This document shows positions 1-10,028 of a stretch of DNA of 38,209 bases, in pieces. Below the pieces are notes generated by a model. It was given only the letters and a program-made list of their open reading frames with translations. It did not search any database and had not been told where the DNA came from. Both the position numbers and the translations under genes were made by a program. The DNA lies in assembly GCA_938005315.1 (NCBI GenBank), contig CALLOB010000080.1, forward strand, positions 1 through 38,209, read 5' to 3'. This DNA is from an uncultured Phycisphaerae bacterium (GTDB lineage Bacteria; Planctomycetota; Phycisphaerae; UBA1845; PWPN01). Position 1 is the stretch's first letter, and the number at the start of each line of letters is the position of its first letter.

Positions 1-4
1 CCGG

Positions 5-544
5 ATGGGGCCGGCACGCGCATTGCGCCTCGCGGCGGGCCTGATGATCGCCATGGCCGCCGGTCCGGCAGCCGTGAAGGCGAGCGACCGGGCGACCCGG
101 TTCCCGCCGGGACGGGTGTCCTGTGGGCCGGCCGCCCTTTAGGTCGCCGGCGCACTGCTGGGTGTCCCGACCGATCCGGACCGGCTCCGCCGACAGCTGG
201 ACCCGCAAGACGACGGCGTCTGCTCGATGCTTGCGCTGAAAACCTGCGCCGAACGCATGGGGCTCTTCGCCTGCGGACTGGAGATGTCGGCCGAGGATCT
301 GGCGGCCTTTCGGGGTGTCGGTATCGCTCACACATCCGGCCGGTCGCGTTCCCCTCACTACGTCGTGGTCGCGGACGTGCGCGAAGGCCGCGTCCTGGTC
401 GTGGATCCGTTTGCGACACGAAGTTCGCGCGTGCGATGGGTGGAACTGTCCGACATGGCACGGACGTGGACGGGGCGGATGCTGGTTCTTTCCCGCAGCC
501 CCGTCCGCGTGTCGCCGGGTCCGGCGCGCTGCGGCGGTCGCTGA
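5..544 (+). pseudogene. C39-like cysteine peptidase, interrupted by an in-frame amber codon
   Basis: Reading from the ATG at 5 gives a signal peptide of about 26 residues, then a Ser-Cys-Gly-Pro-Ala-Ala-Leu motif with the candidate catalytic Cys at residue 40. A TAG codon follows at 140-142 (codon 46). The same frame then stays open to the TGA at 542-544. It contains His118 in a hydrophobic His-Tyr-Val-Val-Val strand and Asp134 in Val-Val-Asp-Pro, which is the Cys, His, Asp order of C39 or papain-like peptidases. Sequence on both sides of the stop therefore belongs to one protein. C39 domains process exported peptides or serve as stand-alone secreted peptidases; the substrate here is unknown. 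The gene is either a recent pseudogene or carries a base-call error. If translation restarts at the ATG at 227, the product lacks the cysteine. The true start could lie before the window. Confidence 0.6.
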
Positions 545-720
545 ACCTCCCGATCCGAGGACGCCACGCCGAATCGTCCGGCGGTTCATGACGAGCCTGC
601 CGGAAGTCCGCGACTGACGGTGAAATGGACTCCGCATTCGGCCGGCGTGCATGAAGGGACGCCCCTCATCGAGACCGGCGGATCCGGGCGGCAGTCCGTC
701 GGCTCCGGCGATGCGCGGGA

Positions 721-2625
721 TCATCCCGGTGCGTCGGCGCGGCCGGCTCCGGCCGCCAGCAGTTCCAGCAGCGTGATCGAGTGGGCCTCGAGGACCAGGT
801 CGAACCGGGGCCGCGGATCGCCGAGCCGCCCGGAGGCGGTCTGCTGCAGCTCGGCGCGGTCGCGGTCGTGCCAGACGTTGCTGTGCGTGGCGTCGATGAC
901 ATACTGCCGCCAGACGCCGTCGTGCAGCTCGTCCGGCAGCCCGGCGATCGCCAGGCGCACCTTGCGCCGCAGGGCGTAGCGGTCGCGGAAGTTGACCAGC
1001 ACCACTGCCAGTCGCCCCCGACCGGCGTCCCAGGCGGCCAGGCCGCAGACGTCGTCGTCGCCGCCCGCCAGCGCGAGATAGCGCCCGGACAGCCCGTTGA
1101 AGACCCTGGCCATGTTGTAGGAGGCCTTGGGCACGTTGCCGGCCATCAGCAGGCTGTAGTCGCCGCGGAAGTTCATGTCGTTCTGCTTGACGTAGAAGAA
1201 GCACGGCCGGTCGATGCCGTGGGGCACGAAGGCCCGCACCACGCACTCGGCGCACCAGGCGGCCCCGATCTCATGGTCCTGCGGACGGTTGGCCCACCAG
1301 GCCTCGTTCCATTCGGTGAGCATGAACGAGCGCACGGTGCGCTTCAGGGCGGGGAAGTCCTCCAGGTACGAGCGGAACGCCTCGGCCTCCTTGGCGATGA
1401 GCGCGGCGGGGTGGAAATACTCGTGCCAGCTCACGAAATCCAGCGGCAGGTTCTCGCGCTGGCACCAGGCCATGAGCCCGCGGGCGAACCCCCGCCCGTT
1501 GACGCAGAAGCCGTGTTCGCTCTGCTCGAAGGGGCCGCTGGCCAGGGCCGGGCCGCCGATCCGGGCGTCGGGATCGGCCCGCTTCACGCCCCGGGCGGTC
1601 GCGGCGTAGAGCTTGCAGTAGGCCTCGAACCGCCGGACGGTCTCGTGGTCCACGTCGTCCCGCCCGACCGCCTGGCGGTAGATGGACAGCCAGGGCTCGC
1701 CGCCGGTGTCCTGGGGGCCGGGCTTGAGCCAGCCGGCGTTGACCTCGTTCCACACCTCCCACCAGGGAACGCGCACCCCGCGGTCGATCGCCCGCTGGGC
1801 GGCCCGGCGGCAGAGCTCCTCCCAGACGCCGTAATCCGCCGGAGCACTCTGACGCTCATGATTCTCCACCGCGTCCAGCACGATCGGCATGTACGAGGCC
1901 GCCAGGATCGGTTCGGCCTTGATCTTGCGGACGATGAAGTCCAGCCGGCGGTCGAAATCCTCCCACTCGTAGAGGTACGCGCCGGCCTGGTCGCGCCGCA
2001 GCACGCCGGTCAGGACGTTGTCCATGCGGAACCAGCGGAAACCTCCCTCGACCAGGCGGGCGGCGGTGGCATCCTCGTAGTCGGCCATCCCGCCGCCCTG
2101 ACTGAGCCCGATGAGCCCCGCGGGCACGTCCTTTCCGGGGGCAGAGGCATCGACGGTGAGCTGCAGGGTCTGAACCGCGCGGGCCTGGTCGATGATCGTC
2201 CATTCCGCCTGGCCGAAACGATCCCCGCCCTGCACCTGGCCGTAAACCTGCACGGCCAGCTGCACCGGCGTGCCGGGCACGGCGCTCTCGGAGATCAGAA
2301 CCAGCGCGGGGTGATCGTTGTCATAGCGCGTCGCAAGCCGGCCATCGACCCAGACCTCTCCGCCGTCGCCGCAGTCGAACCGCATCCCCAGAGGCTCGCC
2401 GCGGGTCCGGACAGTCCGCCCATCGACCTCGACGGTCTCCGGCACGACCGTCCGGCAGAGCATCCAGCGGAAGTGCCGGTCCTGGGGCCAGGGATCGCCG
2501 GGCGCCGCCTCGGCCGCGTCGGGCGGAAGGCGATCAGGCAGCGCGGACCGCTCATCCGTCGGCGGTAGGACCTTCCATCCCCCCACCGCGGCGGCCTCGG
2601 CTCCGGTTCCCGCCCAGGCGGCCAC
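721..2625 (-). CDS. GH39-like glycoside hydrolase with N-terminal sugar-binding-like domain, 5' end probably lost
   Basis: Residues about 50-150 look like a jelly-roll sugar-binding domain (Glu-Val-Trp-Val-Asp-Gly motif near 90-95). Residues about 165-580 form a (beta/alpha)8 glycosidase of clan A. Trp-Asn-Glu-Val-Asn at 292-296 supplies a candidate acid/base Glu294, and Thr-Glu-Trp-Asn at 437-440 a candidate nucleophile Glu438. This pairing fits GH39-type beta-xylosidase or iduronidase relatives; the exact substrate cannot be read. The only available start is a GTG at 2625 with no Shine-Dalgarno sequence and no signal peptide. The first roughly 15 codons lie antisense to a recognisable fn3-like domain, so the real N-terminus has probably been removed by a rearrangement or a misassembly. 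The neighbouring broken LacI regulator would suit control of a sugar-degrading gene. The family is fairly sure, the integrity is not. Confidence 0.75.
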   Translation of the reverse strand: MAAWAGTGAEAAAVGGWKVLPPTDERSALPDRLPPDAAEAAPGDPWPQDRHFRWMLCRTVVPETVEVDGRTVRTRGEPLGMRFDCGDGGEVWVDGRLATRYDNDHPALVLISESAVPGTPVQLAVQVYGQVQGGDRFGQAEWTIIDQARAVQTLQLTVDASAPGKDVPAGLIGLSQGGGMADYEDATAARLVEGGFRWFRMDNVLTGVLRRDQAGAYLYEWEDFDRRLDFIVRKIKAEPILAASYMPIVLDAVENHERQSAPADYGVWEELCRRAAQRAIDRGVRVPWWEVWNEVNAGWLKPGPQDTGGEPWLSIYRQAVGRDDVDHETVRRFEAYCKLYAATARGVKRADPDARIGGPALASGPFEQSEHGFCVNGRGFARGLMAWCQRENLPLDFVSWHEYFHPAALIAKEAEAFRSYLEDFPALKRTVRSFMLTEWNEAWWANRPQDHEIGAAWCAECVVRAFVPHGIDRPCFFYVKQNDMNFRGDYSLLMAGNVPKASYNMARVFNGLSGRYLALAGGDDDVCGLAAWDAGRGRLAVVLVNFRDRYALRRKVRLAIAGLPDELHDGVWRQYVIDATHSNVWHDRDRAELQQTASGRLGDPRPRFDLVLEAHSITLLELLAAGAGRADAPG

Positions 2626-3073
2626 CTGCGTGCCGATGGACGCCGACCTGGGCTGGACGGCCGGCGCGGGGGCCGCCTCTCACGACGTGTACTTCGGCAC
2701 CGCCCCGCCGGGCATCTTCCGGGGCAACCAGACGGGCACGGGGTTCGACCCCGGCACGCTGGAGCCGGACACCACATATTACTGGCGCATCGACGAGCTC
2801 AACGACAACGGCACAACCCCCGGCGTGGTCTGGAGCTTCACCACGCGGCACTACCGCGGCGACCTGGACCGGGACCGCGATGTGGACCAGGCCGACTTCG
2901 GCCTCCTTCAGGCCTGTCTGACCGGCGTAAGCGTGCCCTCGACCGACCCGACCTGCGGGCGGGCCCGCCAGGATGCGGATTCGGACGTGGACCTGGAAGA
3001 CGTGGCCGCGTTTCTCCAGTGTCTGGGGGCTTCCGGACAAACGCCGGACCCGGCGTGCCTGTGTGTTCCCTGA
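2600..3073 (+). pseudogene. C-terminal remnant: fn3-like domain plus dockerin-like Ca-binding repeats
   Basis: The readable frame starts in mid-domain. An fn3-like unit (Asp-Ala-Asp-Leu-Gly-Trp, Asp-Val-Tyr-Phe-Gly-Thr, Thr-Tyr-Tyr-Trp-Arg-Ile-Asp, Val-Trp-Ser-Phe-Thr-Thr) runs from about 2609 to 2850. It is followed by a dockerin-like pair of EF-hand-type loops (Gly-Asp-Leu-Asp-x-Asp-x-Asp-Val-Asp and Asp-Ala-Asp-Ser-Asp-Val-Asp-Leu-Glu-Asp) with paired cysteines, ending at the TGA at 3071-3073. In planctomycetes this combination usually ends large secreted enzymes or cell-surface proteins. There is no signal peptide, ribosome-binding site or credible start; the GTG at 2630 falls inside the domain. 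Everything upstream is replaced by the opposite-strand glycoside hydrolase. I read it as the tail of a long gene cut off at about 2590-2610. Confidence 0.6.
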
Positions 3074-3100
3074 AATGGCGGCTCGCCCCCGACGGGCGGA

Positions 3101-4199
3101 TCAGAAGCGGCACTCGATGAGGCCCGCGGGACGGACAATCGGGCAGGTGCCGCCGAAACGCACCTCCGGCGGCAGCGCGATGTTCGCAAAACGCGCTTCT
3201 TCGCCGTGCTCCAGCTCGACCATCTTGCGCACCGCCAGCTCGCCCACCTTGTACCAGGAAACGTCCACGCAGGTGATGGCCGGGTAGCCCGGCGTCCGCC
3301 ACAGGGCGGCGTCGCTGCCGACGAACGCGGTTTCCTGCGGCACCTTCAGTCCGGCGGCCAGGCAGGCGTTCAGCGTTTCCAGGCCGGTCAGGCTCGAGGC
3401 GGTGTAGATCCCGTCGGGGCGGTGGTGGCGGAGCTGTTCCGTGAGCCATTCCTCAGCGGCCGCGGAGGTGGTGCCGGCCGGGACGCCAGGACCGTGACCT
3501 CGACTCCGGCTTCCTTCCAGGCGGCCAGGAAACCCTGGTGGCGCATGCGGATCGCCTCCCACGCGGCCTCGTCCTGGATGAGAAGCACCCGCCTGCGGCC
3601 GGCTTCGATCAACAGCCGGGCGGCCAGTCGCCCCGCGGCCACGTTGTCCACGTCGATGGCGTTGGACGGACAGGCCGAGGGGTTCTCCGGGAAAACGATC
3701 ACGATCGGCATGCCCCGGTCTATCTGGCGCCGCAGCTGGGTATCCAGCACCGGATGGGGAGTCCGCAGGATGGCCCCGCGCACGCCCCCTTCCAGAACGC
3801 CCCGGACCCGCTGCAGCGCCGCCTCCGGAAACGGCGAGTGCTGCGTGACCAGCACCGGGTACAGCCCCAGCACCCGCGAGGCCTCCAGGGCCCCGGCCAG
3901 GAACTGCCCCTCGAATGCCTGATGGTGCCAGGATGCCGCGTCGGTGAGCCCCGGTCCGCGAAGCACCAGGCCGTAGAAGGACGGGTGCGAAGCCCGCAGG
4001 CTCAAGGCATGATGTTCGCATGGTAGCCCATCTGGTCGGCGATGGCCCTCACCCGCGCAACCGTCTCGGGCTTGAATCGTCCGACAGCCTCCGGCCGGCC
4101 GTTCAGGATCAGTGACACCGTGGCCCGCGACACCCCGGCCCGTTCGGCGATCGCCCGCATCGTCGGGCGGGCGTAGCGGTGTTTCTTCTCCTGGGCCAT
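3101..4199 (-). pseudogene. LacI/GalR-family transcriptional regulator with two frameshifts
   Basis: The gene starts at the ATG at 4199 behind a GGGGG-type ribosome-binding site. The first about 60 residues are a LacI helix-turn-helix (Thr-Met-Arg-Ala-Ile-Ala-Glu-Arg-Ala-Gly-Val-Ser, then Asn-Gly-Arg-Pro hinge region). Near 4010 the frame ends in TGA. Adding one G (ATCATG-G-CCTTG) restores the expected continuation Ile-Met-Ala-Leu-Ser-Leu-Arg. A second single-base loss lies near 3480-3490, where Val-Leu-Ala jumps to Val-Pro-Ala-Gly-Thr-Thr in the next frame. The periplasmic-binding-protein-like sensor domain is then readable to the stop at 3101. With both bases restored the protein would have normal LacI length. 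Two deletions of the same kind suggest either a pseudogene or read errors. It lies next to the GH39-like gene, a plausible target. Confidence 0.7.
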
Positions 4200-4655
4200 G
4201 AACCCCCTTCCAGTGCGATCCGATCGCCTCGACAGACCATCTGCGGTGATCAACGTACAGGTCGTCCGCGGCGACTGACCACGCCGGCGGTTCGGAGACG
4301 CCCCTCACCGCCTTGGACCCGTGATATACCTCGGGAACGGCCTTCCCGGCAACCAACGGCCGGTCCTCCTCCGCCGGAACGCGCGCGTCGGCACTGGCGT
4401 CCGCCCCGCCGATCGGCCTGAGCCATCCCGTCCGCCGATCGTATCGCAATCCAGGCTCGGCGCGACCGATCGCCCGGCGGCTGTTCCGGCTGGACGGGAC
4501 AGGGACAATCCCTCGGAGAATCAGATGTGCAGGATAACCCCGCCGGGGGGAGTCCGGGTGATGCTATCAGAAGCAGAGCCGGAGCATGAGGGGCTGACCC
4601 ACGGGACTCCCAGGCGGGGCTGCCCGAGGCCCGGCGACGGCCGGCCTGGAGCGGA
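4200..4655. other. Intergenic stretch between the LacI remnant and the YjfB-like gene
   Basis: I see no convincing gene in this 456-base gap on either strand. It would contain the promoter of the lacI-like gene on the minus strand. There is no clear -35/-10 pair, and no convincing LacI-type operator palindrome is visible. Confidence 0.4.
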
Positions 4656-4859
4656 TCAGGCGCAGAGGTCGACGGAGCGGCCGAGATCCTCGGCCGTGGC
4701 GATGATGCCGGCTTCCATCTGCTCGGCGGCTTCCTGGATCAGGCTGACGATGGCCTCGCCCTGGTTGCGGGCGACCTTCATCGCCTTGGCGGCCAGGGCG
4801 ACCTGGATCTGCAGCTGCTGCTGGGCGGCCTGGAGACCGGAAATGCCGTCGATGGTCAT
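4656..4859 (-). CDS. YjfB-like putative motility protein
   Basis: The 67-residue product starts at the ATG at 4859, preceded by GAGG at good spacing. A longer reading from 4934 adds only a Pro/Arg-rich tail that looks non-coding. The sequence begins Met-Thr-Ile-Asp-Gly-Ile and continues through a Gln/Ala-rich helix (Ala-Ala-Gln-Gln-Gln-Leu-Gln) and Lys-Ala-Met-Lys. This is the pattern of the YjfB putative motility family: short alpha-helical cytoplasmic proteins found near flagellar genes in many bacteria, with no established biochemical role. No other motility gene is in the window, so the link to flagella rests on family resemblance only. It lies 187 bases after pyruvate kinase on the same strand and could be read from that transcript. 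Confidence 0.6.
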   Translation of the reverse strand: MTIDGISGLQAAQQQLQIQVALAAKAMKVARNQGEAIVSLIQEAAEQMEAGIIATAEDLGRSVDLCA

Positions 4860-5046
4860 AGGCCTCGTATCGGCCAGTCCCGGGGGCGGGTTGAGCTCCC
4901 GGACGCCCCGGCGGCCTGGGGGGCGGGCAGGCACGATGAAAAGCCGATCGGCTCCGATAATCCGACTGCGGGAACGGCGGGAACGCCTGTGAACGCGGCG
5001 CCGCGTCCTATGGCGGCGTACTTGCGGCCGCGGAACCGGGCGGCGG

Positions 5047-6465
<1,419 letters not shown>

Positions 6466-6902
6466 GAGGTGTCCTCGTCGCAGCACCCGCAGGTGGCGGA
6501 CTCCGCATTCGCCTCGGCGGATGCGGGCCGTCCGGGTCGATGTGCGTCTCAAGCCTACGAGCGTCCGCCCGGCGGTCAACCCCCGGCCGCGGGCGTGGCC
6601 GGCCAGGGCCGGGACGTGAGCTTTCTTTCGGCCGGATCAGGCGGCTTCTCCAAGTACTTCGGCACGCATCCGAGGTCCCCGATGCGCGCAAAGCCGAGGG
6701 ACCTTCAAACCGATATGCCCGGCAGAGCCGGGGTCTTGCATCGGCCTATAATCTTCTTGCCCGGCGGCACAGTCGGTTCGGCCTTGCCGACGGGCGACGG
6801 GGTTTCACGCGGACCGTCCGGCCGGGGCATCCTCACGGAGACCGCCCCCCCAGGATGAGGTCCGCGGCAACGGGCGCTTTCCGGGCGCTCGCGGGGTGAG
6901 CC
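6466..6902. other. Divergent intergenic region between pyk and the PLA2-like gene
   Basis: No gene is visible. A perfect TATAAT lies at 6747-6752 on the plus strand, about 150 bases before the phospholipase-like gene, but no -35 element stands at the expected distance. It is only a weak promoter candidate. Confidence 0.3.
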
Positions 6903-7637
6903 ATGACAATCCGGTCAGGGTGGAGCGTGAAGAAGGGGGTACTTGCGCGCACAGGGCTGGCAGTGTTTCTGGCGGCGGCCGGATGCGGGGGCACGCCGGT
7001 AGGCGACCTGGTCAAGGCCCTGCTGCCGGACCTGCCATACGGCGCGCCGGTCGGCGGCGATCCGATCATCCAGACCGACCTGCAGCGGTCTGCGTCCATG
7101 AGCGCCTGCGGCCCGGGCGGCGAGCTGGAACAGATCATCCCGGAATGCCCGCTGGACCTGGTCTGTTTCTCCGGCGCGTGCGTCGAGCATGACTACTGCT
7201 ACGGCCGGTGCGGGGCCGACCGCGGGGTGTGCGACGCCGAGTTCTTCTGGAACATGGTCTTCATCTGCTCGAACTCGCTGTCCATCGCCGATCCGCAACT
7301 GACGCGGTGCTACGAACTGGCGTACATCTACTACGCGGCGGTCAACGGCTTCGGCGAGCCCTACTTCGTCGCTTCCCAGGACTTCAGCTGCGGGATCGTG
7401 CAGAAACATGCCGCCGCGGAGGCGTCGCGGCGGACGATCGACCCCGTCATCGTGCCGCCCTTCGAGGACCACGACGGCGACCTGCTGCCGGACGACTGGG
7501 AACTGCAGATGGGGCTGGATCCACTGGACCCGCACGACACGCTGGCCGACCCGGACGGGGACGGTCGGCCGAACCTCACCGAGTACATCCGCCGGACGCA
7601 TCCCTTCGTGCCCGACGGGGCGGACGTTCTCCCGTGA
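6903..7637 (+). CDS. Phospholipase A2-like lipoprotein with C-terminal calcium-binding repeats
   Basis: The 244-residue protein begins with a lipoprotein-type signal ending Ala-Ala-Ala-Gly-Cys (Cys28 likely lipidated). The middle carries a secreted-phospholipase-A2 layout. Cys-Gly-Pro-Gly-Gly at 69-73 resembles the calcium loop. Cys93-Val-Glu-His96-Asp97-Tyr-Cys99-Tyr matches the Cys-x-x-His-Asp-x-Cys active site, and Cys110-Asp111 fits the second catalytic Asp. Further cysteines (104, 122, 136, 163) could form disulfides. The C-terminus (about 195-235) has thrombospondin type 3-like Asp-x-Asp-Gly-Asp loops followed by Asp-Asp-Trp-Glu. The family hydrolyses the sn-2 ester of phospholipids with calcium. 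The likely place is the outer membrane or surface. The start is uncertain: ATG 6903 or GTG 6927. It has no operon partner. Confidence 0.65.
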   Translation: MTIRSGWSVKKGVLARTGLAVFLAAAGCGGTPVGDLVKALLPDLPYGAPVGGDPIIQTDLQRSASMSACGPGGELEQIIPECPLDLVCFSGACVEHDYCYGRCGADRGVCDAEFFWNMVFICSNSLSIADPQLTRCYELAYIYYAAVNGFGEPYFVASQDFSCGIVQKHAAAEASRRTIDPVIVPPFEDHDGDLLPDDWELQMGLDPLDPHDTLADPDGDGRPNLTEYIRRTHPFVPDGADVLP

Positions 7638-8298
7638 TTCGCGCCGGCCGATCCGACATCGGAAACGACCGGCCTCCAACTGCTCTGTAAACCTTGTCGA
7701 CCCTGATGATCGGCAAAATCCATCCGCTGCGGCAAAACCCGCCGGTTGGGCCGCCCGCGCGCAGTGACACGCTTCCCACCCTGCCTCCGCCCGGCGAATC
7801 GGAAGCGATTCACCGGGCACAGACAGCATCCCCTGGCTATAACCCCTCTCCCCGACCGCCGGCCCGGCCGGCGAACGGGATCCTCTTCGCGTCTACGGGA
7901 TCCGCCTTTCCGATTCGGGTGCTTCGACCTCGTCCGGATCGATCGTCATCGCTCGGCGGCCTGTGGGCGGATCGACATGCTAGCCCGGAGGTTCAGGCCG
8001 CCAACGTGAATGATTCCGGACAAAGTGTCTTATACATGCATCTGTACCAGCAGGCAAGCGAAAAAAGCCCTTATACGCAATCTTAGCGCTTCGGCGAAAC
8101 TGCCTGGCATTTTGAAAGCTTTCAGCCGACCGCGACTACAAGAAAACCCCAAGGCTGTTGACACGTGCAGCAAGGGGTTGAGGTGGCGGCCGAAAGCCGA
8201 TACGCTTCCGGCCTCCCGGCAGCCGGTGCGGTCTCCCGGCAGGCCGCGGGTCCGGACCGGCCGCCAGCCTGCGGAAACGGCCGGGCGAGTGTGAGCCG
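7638..8298. other. 661-base intergenic region, partly lower in GC
   Basis: Open frames here have no protein-like character. A less GC-rich patch lies around 8010-8130. It contains a perfect 12-base palindrome TGAAAGCTTTCA at 8113-8124 and, further on, a TTGACA at 8158-8163 with no matching -10. These could belong to the regulation of the downstream epimerase gene, but nothing here is decisive. Confidence 0.35.
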
Positions 8299-9387
8299 AT
8301 GATGAAGATCGTGACCGTGGTCGGGGCCCGGCCCCAGTTCATCAAGGCCGCGGCGGTCTCGCGGGCCGTCCGCGCGACCCCCGGGCTGCGCGAGCTGCTG
8401 GTGCATACCGGCCAGCACTACGACGACAACATGTCCGCAGTGTTCTTCGAGGAGCTGGGAATTCCCCGCCCGGACCACCACCTGGGCATCGGCGGCGGTC
8501 CGCACGGGGCCATGACCGGCCGGATGCTGGAGGCCGTGGAGCGCACCCTGCTGGACGAGAAGCCCGACGCCGTGCTGGTCTATGGTGACACTAATTCGAC
8601 GCTCGCCGGCGCTCTGGCCGCCGCCAAGCTGCACATCCCGGTCGCCCACGTGGAGGCGGGCCTGCGTTCTTTCAACCGCCGCATGCCGGAAGAGCTGAAC
8701 CGCGTGCTCACCGACCACCTGGCCGAGCGGCTGTTCACGCCGACCGCCGCCGCCGACGAGAACCTGCTGCGCGAGGGGCTGCCGCCGGAGCGCATCCGCC
8801 GCGTGGGAGACGTGATGTACGACGCGGCGCTGTTCTTCGGCGAACGCGCCGCCCGGACCAGCGGCATCCTGCAGGCTCACGGCCTGCACCCGAAAGGCTA
8901 CATTTTGGCGACCATCCACCGGGCGGAGAACACCGACGACCCCGGCCGGCTCGCCACGGTCATGGAAGGCCTGCGTGCGGCCGCGGCGCGGATGCCGGTG
9001 ATGTTGCCGCTCCACCCCCGGACCCGCCGCACGCTTCAGGATCGGGGTCTGCTGGAGCGCGTGGCGACCGGCCTGACGCTGGTCGATCCCGTCGGCTACC
9101 TCGACATGGTCATGCTGGAGAAGAACGCCGCCCTGGTGGTCACCGATTCCGGCGGCGTGCAGAAGGAGGCGTTCTTCCATCAGGTGCCGTGCGTCACCCT
9201 GCGCGACGAAACCGAGTGGGTCGAGCTGGTCGAGGCGGGGTGGAACCGCCTGTGCCCGCCGCGGTCGCCCGAGGCGGTGGCCGGGGGCATCATCGCCGCA
9301 CTGGGCTCCCGCGGCCGGGACGTCCAGCCCTACGGAGATGGGCACGCGGCCGAACGCATCGCCGCCGAACTGGTGCATCTGGCCTGA
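8299..9387 (+). CDS. wecB: UDP-N-acetylglucosamine 2-epimerase (non-hydrolysing)
   Basis: Interconverts UDP-GlcNAc and UDP-ManNAc, supplying ManNAc-type sugars for surface polysaccharides, in the cytoplasm. The 362-residue length is typical. The N-terminus has Val-Gly-Ala-Arg-Pro-Gln-Phe-Ile-Lys, followed by His-Thr-Gly-Gln-His-Tyr-Asp, Val-Tyr-Gly-Asp-Thr-Asn-Ser, His-Val-Glu-Ala-Gly-Leu-Arg and Met-Pro-Glu-Glu-Leu-Asn-Arg. The C-terminal half has Thr-Ile-His-Arg-Ala-Glu-Asn, His-Pro-Arg-Thr and Thr-Asp-Ser-Gly-Gly-Val-Gln-Lys-Glu. All are hallmarks of the GT-B-fold epimerase family. Two adjacent ATG codons (8299 and 8302) are possible starts, and the ribosome-binding site is weak. The gene is single; no surface-polysaccharide cluster adjoins it. 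Confidence 0.95.
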   Translation: MMKIVTVVGARPQFIKAAAVSRAVRATPGLRELLVHTGQHYDDNMSAVFFEELGIPRPDHHLGIGGGPHGAMTGRMLEAVERTLLDEKPDAVLVYGDTNSTLAGALAAAKLHIPVAHVEAGLRSFNRRMPEELNRVLTDHLAERLFTPTAAADENLLREGLPPERIRRVGDVMYDAALFFGERAARTSGILQAHGLHPKGYILATIHRAENTDDPGRLATVMEGLRAAAARMPVMLPLHPRTRRTLQDRGLLERVATGLTLVDPVGYLDMVMLEKNAALVVTDSGGVQKEAFFHQVPCVTLRDETEWVELVEAGWNRLCPPRSPEAVAGGIIAALGSRGRDVQPYGDGHAAERIAAELVHLA

Positions 9388-9420
9388 TCCGTCGGGTCCA
9401 CGCCCGCCGGAGCCCGACGC

Positions 9421-9696
9421 TCAGGGCGCCGATCGCCAGGCCCCCGCCAACCGCTCCGCGGCCGCCCGCAACCAGGCCCGGCCGGCCTCGGGGTCGGTCA
9501 GCAGATCGCGCAGATCGGGTCGCCCGGCATCCAGGACCTGGTCGATGGGCCGGGTCGGCTCGCAGCCGCCGCGGGCCGTGCGGGCGAACCCCCCGAACTC
9601 GCCTCCCCACGGCTTGAGCTCCAGGTCGGCCGACCAGAGGCCGACCGGTGTCGGATTTCCGCAAAGAGCGGTCCGACGGCTCGGTTCGACCTCGAT
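9421..9696 (-). pseudogene. Startless gene remnant of unknown family
   Basis: On the minus strand a frame of 91 codons runs from just after a TGA (9697-9699) to a TGA at 9421-9423, with no ATG or GTG near its beginning. Its translation looks like genuine protein. It includes Asn-Pro-Thr-Pro-Val-Gly-Leu-Trp-Ser-Ala-Asp-Leu, Pro-Trp-Gly-Gly-Glu-Phe-Gly-Gly-Phe and an amphipathic C-terminal helix (Ala-Gly-Arg-Ala-Trp-Leu-Arg-Ala-Ala-Ala-Glu-Arg-Leu). Third codon positions are strongly G/C, like the real genes here. It is therefore probably the 3' part of a gene whose beginning is lost or lies behind a frameshift. I do not recognise the family. It lies downstream of the tRNA-Lys 3' end. Confidence 0.35.
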
Positions 9697-9955
9697 TCAG
9701 AAGTTGCCGCCCGACAGAGCCGGGCAGGCCAAGCACGCAAAGCAGGCCGCATGAGCGACGATTCCGCCGTTGCGCATGGGATCTCCCCCGGCCCCAACTT
9801 GTGTAAAGGGGTTTGCCGCTTGCGGGTCACCGTGGACATCCACGGATTCACGATGCTACGGATGCCTGAGAACTCAGGGGGCGACCTGATTCTGCCGTAA
9901 GTTCATCCTGGAAATGGACTTGGCAAGGCTCAACGAAGGTGCCCGCGCCTCCGGA

Positions 9956-10028
<73 letters not shown>

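Noticed and set aside
781..2568. Long plus-strand open frame of 595 codons opposite the glycoside hydrolase
   Set aside because: It is the antisense shadow of a GC-rich gene. The minus-strand frame has catalytic motifs and domain structure; this one has only Gly/Pro/Arg/Val-rich sequence.
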